45,619 nt of DNA from Amycolatopsis kentuckyensis (GTDB lineage Bacteria; Actinomycetota; Actinomycetes; Mycobacteriales; Pseudonocardiaceae). Position numbers and translations under genes: made by a program. A model generated the notes under the pieces. That model ran no database searches and had not been told where the DNA came from. It saw only the letters and a program-made list of their open reading frames with translations. Positions 40,973 through 45,619 of this stretch are shown in pieces; positions within the stretch are counted from its first letter, which is position 1; the number at the start of each line of letters is the position of its first letter. Where the stretch lies: the NCBI RefSeq assembly GCF_002155975.1, contig NZ_MUMI01000068.1, positions 1 to 45,619 of the forward strand, given 5' to 3'.

Positions 40973-42828
40973 GCGGGTACGTTCCACTTCTGGTTGGCGG
41001 CGCCGGTGCAGGTCCAGATCTGCAGCCGGGTGCCGTTGGCGCTGGAGTTGCCGGTCGCGTCGACGCACTTGTTCGAACCCGCGCCGACGAGGTCCTTGGC
41101 CGCGGTGGCCGCCCACCTTTGGTTGGCCGTGCCGCCGCAGTCCCACAGCTGGAGCTGTGCTCCGTCCGCTGTGGACTGCCCGGTGACGTCGAGGCACTTG
41201 CCGAGGGCCTGCAGGGTCCCGTCGGTGCCGACGGTCCACTGCTGGGCACCCGAGCCGTTGCAGTCGTAGAGCTGGACCGCGGTGCCGTTGGCGCTGTTCG
41301 CGCCGGCGACGTCGACGCACTTGCCGCCGAGGCCGGTGATCGGGCCGGTCTTGCCGGTGCCGCCGCCGCTGCCCTGGTTGCCGCTCCAGGTGAACGTCGC
41401 CGACGTGCGGCCGGGCAGGGTGTAGGTGAACGAGGAGTTGCCCCAGTTCACCCGCACGCTCTGGTTGCCGGTGCCGGAGTTGTAGGCGATGAGCGCCTTC
41501 GAGCCGTCCGGGTTCTTCCAGGCGACGTTGCGGACGGTCGCGTTGTCGTTCGAGTCGATCCGGTAGGCGCCCGGCTTCACGAACTTCGTCAGGTGCCCCA
41601 TGGTGTAGTACTCGACGGTGTAGTCGACCTGCCCGCTGCGCGAGTCTCCGTTGTGGACGGTGATCAGGCCGGTGCAGGTGCCGCAGCCGCCGTTGTGCGG
41701 TCCCATGTTCTGGTCGACGCCGAGGCTCCACTTGACGAAGCTCTTCGACCAGTTCCGCGTGTAGTCGACGATGTTGTTCATGTCCTCGGCCTGCTGGTTC
41801 GAGATCCAGGTGCCGCCGGAGTGCTCGGTCGAGTAGGCGTTGACGTTCGGGTACTGGTTGTGCGTGGTCGTCTGCTGGGCGATGTTGCCGCCGTAGCCGT
41901 GCCAGGCCACGCCCCCGAAGTTCGGGTGGGTGCGGATGGCCGCGTCGTCCATCGTGGGCGCGCCGTAGGAGGCGTAGGTGTCCCAGTTCCAGTCGAGCGC
42001 GAGGACCTTTGTGGGCAGTCCGGCGTTCTGGAGCGCGGGCAGCAGGTTGTTCTTGGCGAAGTACGCCAGGCCGGCCCCGTTCCAGTTGGTCGACGGGTAG
42101 CTCGCGCAGCACGTCGGCTCGTTCTGCATCGAGACGTAGTCGATCGGCACGCCCGCGGCCTGGTAGGCCTGGAGGTACTTGACGAAGTACTGCGCGTAGG
42201 CCGGGTAGTACTGCGATTCGACCCAGCCGAGCAGGTAGCTGTCGTTGTCCTTCATCCACGGCGGCGCGCTCCACGGCGACGCCATCACCTTGGCCTGCGG
42301 GTTGAGCTGCTTGGCCTGCTTGGTCAGCGGCAGCACGTCGGCCTGGTCGTGGGCGATGGAGAAGTGCGTCAGGTTCGGGTCGGTCTGGCCGGCCGGCACG
42401 TCGTCGAAGGTGTAGCTGTAGCGGGCCAGGTCGGACGCGCCGAGCGGGTTGCGGATGAAGCTCAGCCCGATGCCGCTGCTCGGGTCGAACAGCTTGCGCA
42501 TCGTGTCGTCGCGGGTGGCCTGGGACAGTGCCCCGCTCGAGTTCAGCAGCCAGGCCGCGGTGTCCGTGAAGGACGCGCCACCGCCCTCGAACTGCTGGTA
42601 GGTGGTGTTCTCGTTGACGTTGATGGTCACCCCGCCGCTGCCGGTGCCGGCGGCGAACGTGACCGGCGTCTGCTGCTGGAGGCCGCGGGTGACCGTCCGG
42701 CCGCCGGCGTCGCTGGTCGTGGTGAGCCAGACGTTGACCGGTTCGCCCGCGGCCTGCGCGGGTGCGGCGAGGGTGGCCGCGGCGACGGCGGTCACCCCGG
42801 CCAGTGCCAGGAGAGAGCGTTTTCTCAT
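40969..42828 (-). CDS. Secreted GH30 glycosidase with C-terminal ricin-type lectin domain
   Basis: The 619-aa product has a signal peptide (1-27), a GH30 (beta/alpha)8 domain with beta-side domain (about 30-480) and a C-terminal ricin-type domain (about 495-619). The acid/base is E237 (YVSMQNEPTCC) and the nucleophile E335 (AYSTEHSGG); also QFEGGGASFTDTAAW and PWSAPPWMK. GH30 includes glucosylceramidases, xylanases and endo-beta-1,6-glucanases. Given the neighbours, beta-1,6-glucanase is the best guess (inference). ATG 42828 overlaps the GH75 stop by ATGA. Confidence 0.92.
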   Translation of the reverse strand: MRKRSLLALAGVTAVAAATLAAPAQAAGEPVNVWLTTTSDAGGRTVTRGLQQQTPVTFAAGTGSGGVTINVNENTTYQQFEGGGASFTDTAAWLLNSSGALSQATRDDTMRKLFDPSSGIGLSFIRNPLGASDLARYSYTFDDVPAGQTDPNLTHFSIAHDQADVLPLTKQAKQLNPQAKVMASPWSAPPWMKDNDSYLLGWVESQYYPAYAQYFVKYLQAYQAAGVPIDYVSMQNEPTCCASYPSTNWNGAGLAYFAKNNLLPALQNAGLPTKVLALDWNWDTYASYGAPTMDDAAIRTHPNFGGVAWHGYGGNIAQQTTTHNQYPNVNAYSTEHSGGTWISNQQAEDMNNIVDYTRNWSKSFVKWSLGVDQNMGPHNGGCGTCTGLITVHNGDSRSGQVDYTVEYYTMGHLTKFVKPGAYRIDSNDNATVRNVAWKNPDGSKALIAYNSGTGNQSVRVNWGNSSFTYTLPGRTSATFTWSGNQGSGGGTGKTGPITGLGGKCVDVAGANSANGTAVQLYDCNGSGAQQWTVGTDGTLQALGKCLDVTGQSTADGAQLQLWDCGGTANQRWAATAAKDLVGAGSNKCVDATGNSSANGTRLQIWTCTGAANQKWNVPA

Positions 42829-43886
42829 GGGAGCGTCCACTTCTGGTTCGCGCCGGACCCGCAGGTCCAGATCTGGAGCCGGGTGCCGTTGGCACTGGAG
42901 TTGCCGGTGGCGTCGAGGCACTTGCCGGACCCGGCGTTCACGAGGTTGCTCGCCGAATTGGCCGACCACTTCTGGGCGCTGCTGCCGTTGCAGTCCCAGA
43001 GTTGGGTCGGCGTGCCGTTCGCGGTGCCCGCGCTCGTGACGTCGAGGCACTTGCCGAGCGCCTTGAGGGTTCCGTCGGTGCCGACCGTCCACTGCTGAGC
43101 GCTGGTGCCGTTGCAGTCGTAGAGCTGGACGGCGGTTCCGTTGGCGGTGCTCGCGCCGGCGACGTCGACGCACTTGCCGCCGATGCCGGTGATCGAGTGT
43201 TGGGTGGGCGGTGTCGTGGTGCCGCCGGCGAACTGCGTCGCGACCTGCTCGCCGAGGCTGACCGCGTTGGCGTGGTTCTCGATCGGGTTGACGTGCGTGT
43301 TCGGGAAGACGATGTACGTCACCGGGCCTTCGGTGCCGCCGTTCTTCGGGTCGGGGTTGATGCCGAGGCTGACAGCGGTGGCGTAGGAAGCCTCACCGAT
43401 GATGCTCGTCGGGCCGGTGTCGCCGACCACGGCGTAGGTGACCTGGTTGTTGTAGATCACCGCCACGACCGAACCGCCGTCGATGCCGTAGTTGCGGTAG
43501 TCCCAGGTGGACGTCGGCTGGGGCAGGACGATGTACGGGAGCTGTGCCGCGTTGAGCGGCTGGTCGGTCGAGGTGTGGAACGCGGTGTCGGGGTAGAAGC
43601 AGCAGTCGGTGTTCTCGTTGCACTGCGTCGTGCGGACGCCGTCGCAGTCGATGTCCATGTCGGCCGTGAAGAACACCGCGCCGTTCGCCTGGCAGACGGG
43701 CACGGCGGCCGCGCCGCCTTCGTCGAAGGAATACTTGCCGTTCGAGATCTGCTGGCAGGATTGGGTTTTGGCGAGCAGCTGGCTCGCGGACGGACCGGCG
43801 TCCACTGTGGCCTGGGCCTGGCCGGTCGTGAGGAAGGAAAGCGCTAACAGGGCACACCCCATTAGCGCGACGAGGATTCGCCGCAC
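42825..43886 (-). CDS. Secreted GH75 chitosanase with C-terminal ricin-type lectin domain
   Basis: The 353-aa product has a signal peptide (1-26), a GH75 domain (about 30-220) with FFTADMDIDCDGVRTTQCN and VVGDTGPTSIIGEASYATA, and a ricin-type domain (about 232-353). D156 and E165 have the nine-residue spacing of the catalytic Asp/Glu pair known for fungal GH75 chitosanase. It cleaves chitosan, the deacetylated chitin of many fungal walls. The start is GTG 43886 with AAGGAG 7 nt upstream. First of three ATGA-coupled genes; a hairpin separates it from GH16. Confidence 0.92.
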   Translation of the reverse strand: MRRILVALMGCALLALSFLTTGQAQATVDAGPSASQLLAKTQSCQQISNGKYSFDEGGAAAVPVCQANGAVFFTADMDIDCDGVRTTQCNENTDCCFYPDTAFHTSTDQPLNAAQLPYIVLPQPTSTWDYRNYGIDGGSVVAVIYNNQVTYAVVGDTGPTSIIGEASYATAVSLGINPDPKNGGTEGPVTYIVFPNTHVNPIENHANAVSLGEQVATQFAGGTTTPPTQHSITGIGGKCVDVAGASTANGTAVQLYDCNGTSAQQWTVGTDGTLKALGKCLDVTSAGTANGTPTQLWDCNGSSAQKWSANSASNLVNAGSGKCLDATGNSSANGTRLQIWTCGSGANQKWTLP

Positions 43887-43906
43887 TTCGGTTCTCCTTG
43901 GGGAGT

Positions 43907-43933
43907 GGGCCGGGAGCTACGCGCTCCCGGCCC
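43907..43933 (-). promoter_or_regulatory. Intercistronic hairpin between GH16 and GH75
   Basis: Perfect 11-bp GC-rich stem GGGCCGGGAGC / GCTCCCGGCCC with a 5-nt loop in the 53-nt gap. It could be a partial terminator, an mRNA processing site or a 3' stabiliser that makes GH16 output differ from the three downstream genes. Confidence 0.6.
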
Positions 43934-43939
43934 CGGGGA

Positions 43940-45151
43940 TCAGGGAGTGGTCCACTTCTGGTTCGCGCCGCCGCCGCAGGTCCAGATCTGCAGGCGGGTG
44001 CCGTTCGCGCTGGAGTTGCCGGTGGCGTCCAGGCACTTGTTCGCGTTCGGGTTGACGATGTCCTTCGCCCCGGTCACGACCCATTGCTGCGCACCGGTTC
44101 CGTTGCAGTCGTAGAGCTGCACCGGTGTCCCGTCCGCGGTGCCGGCGCCGGAGACGTCCATGCACTTGCCGAGGGCGCGGATGGTGCCGTCGGTGCCGAC
44201 GGTCCAGTTCTGCGCGGCGTTGCCGTTGCAGTCGGTGATCTGGATCGGCGTGCCGTTGGCGGTGTTCGCGCCGGCGACGTCGACGCACTTGCCGCCGATG
44301 CCGGTGATCGTGCCGGTCCGGCCGCCGCCGCTGCCCGAGGTGTTCGTGACGTGCACGTAGTCGACGACCAGCTGCTGCGGGAACTGCGTGCTGCTGTTGG
44401 GATCGCCGGGCCAGTACCCGCCGACGGCGAGGTTGAGGATGAGGAAGAAGCTGTGGTCGTACACCCAGCGGTTGCCGTTGAGGTCCGACGGCGTGCGCGT
44501 CTGGTAGAGGTTGCCGTCGACGTACCACTTGATCTGGTTGGGCGCCCAGTCGATGGCGTAGGTGTGGAAGTCGTCGGAGAAGTTCGGGCCGTTGTAGGCC
44601 GCGCCGATGCCGCCGGCGCCGGAGTAGCCGGGGCCGTGGATGGTGCCGTGCACGGTGTTCGGCTCGAAGCCGACGTTCTCCATGATGTCGATTTCGCCGT
44701 CGGTGGGCCAGTTCCCGCCGCCGAGCATCCAGAAGGCGGGCCACATGCCCTGCCCGCGCGGGAGTTTCATGCGCGTCTCGAAGTGACCGTAGGCCTGGCT
44801 GAACCTGCCGGCGGTGTTGAGGCGCGCGGAGGTGTACTCGCAGCGGCCGTACCAGCAGTTGTAGTTGCCGGGGTTTTCCTTCTTGGCGGTGATGACGAGG
44901 TGGCCTTGGCCGTCGAGCTGGGCGTTGTTGGTGCCGGAGGTGTAGTACTGCCGCTCGTGGTTGTTGACGTTGTCGCCGGTTTCGAGCTGCCACTTGGACC
45001 CGTCGACACCGGCGCCCGCGGGGCCGTTGAAGTCGTCGGTGAACGTGGCTGCCGCCGCGGCCGGCGACGGGTTGATGACTTGCTGCCCGAGGAGGAGCAG
45101 CGAACAGGCGGCGAGGAGTGCCGCCCAGCGGTTCTTTTTGGAGGTGGACAT
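43940..45151 (-). CDS. Secreted GH16 endo-beta-1,3-glucanase with C-terminal ricin-type lectin domain
   Basis: The 403-aa product has a signal peptide (about 1-35), a GH16 domain (36-270) and a ricin-type domain (279-403). The catalytic motif is E153-I-D155-I-M-E158 within WPTDGEIDIMENVG, with aromatic cleft residues MWPAFWMLGGGNWP. This is the laminarinase-type pattern acting on beta-1,3-glucan. ATG 45151 is chosen at the signal peptide with AGAGG upstream; the longer frame upstream is non-coding. First gene of the four-gene operon. Confidence 0.94.
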   Translation of the reverse strand: MSTSKKNRWAALLAACSLLLLGQQVINPSPAAAAATFTDDFNGPAGAGVDGSKWQLETGDNVNNHERQYYTSGTNNAQLDGQGHLVITAKKENPGNYNCWYGRCEYTSARLNTAGRFSQAYGHFETRMKLPRGQGMWPAFWMLGGGNWPTDGEIDIMENVGFEPNTVHGTIHGPGYSGAGGIGAAYNGPNFSDDFHTYAIDWAPNQIKWYVDGNLYQTRTPSDLNGNRWVYDHSFFLILNLAVGGYWPGDPNSSTQFPQQLVVDYVHVTNTSGSGGGRTGTITGIGGKCVDVAGANTANGTPIQITDCNGNAAQNWTVGTDGTIRALGKCMDVSGAGTADGTPVQLYDCNGTGAQQWVVTGAKDIVNPNANKCLDATGNSSANGTRLQIWTCGGGANQKWTTP

Positions 45152-45544
45152 CGTTGTCGCCTCTCTCACCGTGGGGGAACGGCGTTCCGCGCGCAGCACG
45201 GAACGCGGGGAGGGGGAAGGTAGGCCGCGCCTGCCGGGGCGGCGGCAGGAGTGACCGTGCGTGTGTGCGCCGGGGCCCGCGACGGTGCACGGGCGGCGGC
45301 TTTGTTGTGTCTGGCAACAAAGTATGCATGGTCCAGACAAGGCGGGCAACCGTCGGGCGGGCATTTTTTTTCAACCCGAATTAAGGGTTGGTTGATGACG
45401 TGGCCCAGGGGGTTGGGTTGGCGGGACGCGTGGTGCGGTGCTGGTGGTGGGGGTTCCCGGTCAGCGGGGCATGTGCTCCGCTTCGGGTGGTGGCCGCTGG
45501 CTTGGTTGCGTCCTTCCGGCACCCCGAAGCTGTCATTGTGACTA
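45152..45544. other. Upstream region of the hydrolase operon
   Basis: No gene supported. Going away from GH16 the region holds the leader, a strong dyad at 45300-45322, and a T8 tract (45364-45371) next to CAACCC-N7-GGGTTG (45372-45390). The latter makes an AT-rich island in otherwise very GC-rich DNA. Short frames on both strands here have no family features. Confidence 0.5.
45300..45322. promoter_or_regulatory. Candidate operator of the hydrolase operon
   Basis: Perfect 8-bp arms CTTTGTTG-N7-CAACAAAG, about 150 bp upstream of the GH16 start. Its loop TGTCTGG has its own inverted partner CCAGACA at 45333-45339, so two alternative symmetric structures overlap. Position fits a catabolic repressor or inducer site. 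Confidence 0.5.
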
Positions 45545-45602
45545 CGGCCGGCAGGGCCGCGTCAAGGCGGGAAAGCGTGCCTTGACCCGGCCCTGCCGGC
45601 CG
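45545..45602. terminator. Strong terminator at right edge
   Basis: 24-bp stem (45545-45568 with 45579-45602) with one mismatch and a 10-nt loop. It probably ends a gene beyond the window and insulates the hydrolase operon. Confidence 0.8.
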
Positions 45603-45619
45603 TGTTTCGGCTTCGGATC

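Larger units (their letters stand above)
40505..44310 (-). repeat. Four copies of a ricin-domain coding cassette
   Basis: Ricin-type domains are encoded at about 40505-40898 (GH18), 40979-41345 (GH30), 42830-43192 (GH75) and 43943-44312 (GH16). The block encoding CLDATGNSSANGTRLQ is nearly identical at DNA level in all four, about 60 nt with only a few differences. Other blocks (GKCVDVAGA, QLYDCNG, LGKCLDVT) are also shared. This points to recent duplication or gene conversion within the operon. Confidence 0.85.

Noticed and set aside
39614-42895. A 1093-codon open frame that would fuse the GH18 enzyme to an upstream part.
   Set aside because: The upstream part is the GH30 gene read in the wrong frame; the signal peptide at 40972 marks the true start.
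45251-45541. Short plus-strand frames between the hydrolase promoter and the right edge.
   Set aside because: No family features, and the dyads and AT-rich tract there look regulatory.

Overview
The window is high-GC actinobacterial DNA. A mycothiol-specific formaldehyde dehydrogenase, an mIHF-type nucleoid protein, an F420-type LLM oxidoreductase and the tetR/glpD/AGPS-like trio point to the mycothiol-producing Actinomycetota. The composition and gene mix look like Pseudonocardiales (Amycolatopsis-like). The genus is inferred from gene content, not from a marker gene. No tRNA, rRNA, CRISPR array or insertion sequence was recognised.

Left part (1-13,400): an HTH / membrane protein / ABC-ATPase operon runs off the left edge. 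Next come glpD and a TetR regulator divergent from an alkyl-DHAP-synthase-like flavoprotein, then mscR with a gamma-glutamylcyclotransferase-fold gene. A 580-bp low-complexity gap with degenerate tandem repeats follows. After it lie an ECF41-like sigma factor divergent from a CMD-family protein, a secreted C39-like peptidase, a PaaI thioesterase, and a Tat-exported metallophosphoesterase with a possible PHO box. The part ends with a TetR-class repressor that faces a small membrane protein across two near-canonical tetO sites.

Middle (13,400-34,300): a sugar ABC transporter without its ATPase, an acyl-CoA synthetase, mIHF, isochorismate synthase and a phosphopantetheinyl transferase. A broken gene carrying an LQRxAGNRA motif comes next, followed by an acyl-CoA dehydrogenase and an enoyl-CoA hydratase / acyl-CoA ligase / TetR operon divergent from an amidohydrolase. 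The rest is mostly single genes (TfoX_N, GNAT, DtxR, LLM, HTH, ADH, AlkB) and an ArsR-like regulator facing two small membrane proteins across a 26-bp operator-like dyad.

Right part (34,300-45,619) holds the two most coherent systems. The first is an MFS transporter / DUF1445 (D-glutamate cyclase-like) / pxpA-pxpB-pxpC operon divergent from a GntR-FCD regulator, with a 13-bp palindrome between them. It is best read as uptake and opening of 5-oxoproline or related cyclic glutamate compounds. The second is a four-gene operon of secreted hydrolases, GH16 - GH75 - GH30 - GH18, each with a signal peptide and a ricin-type lectin domain. The families match beta-1,3-glucan, chitosan, beta-1,6-glucan and chitin, so the operon looks like a dedicated fungal-wall-lysing (mycolytic) set. 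The last three genes are coupled by 4-nt ATGA overlaps, a hairpin separates them from GH16, and a terminator closes the operon.
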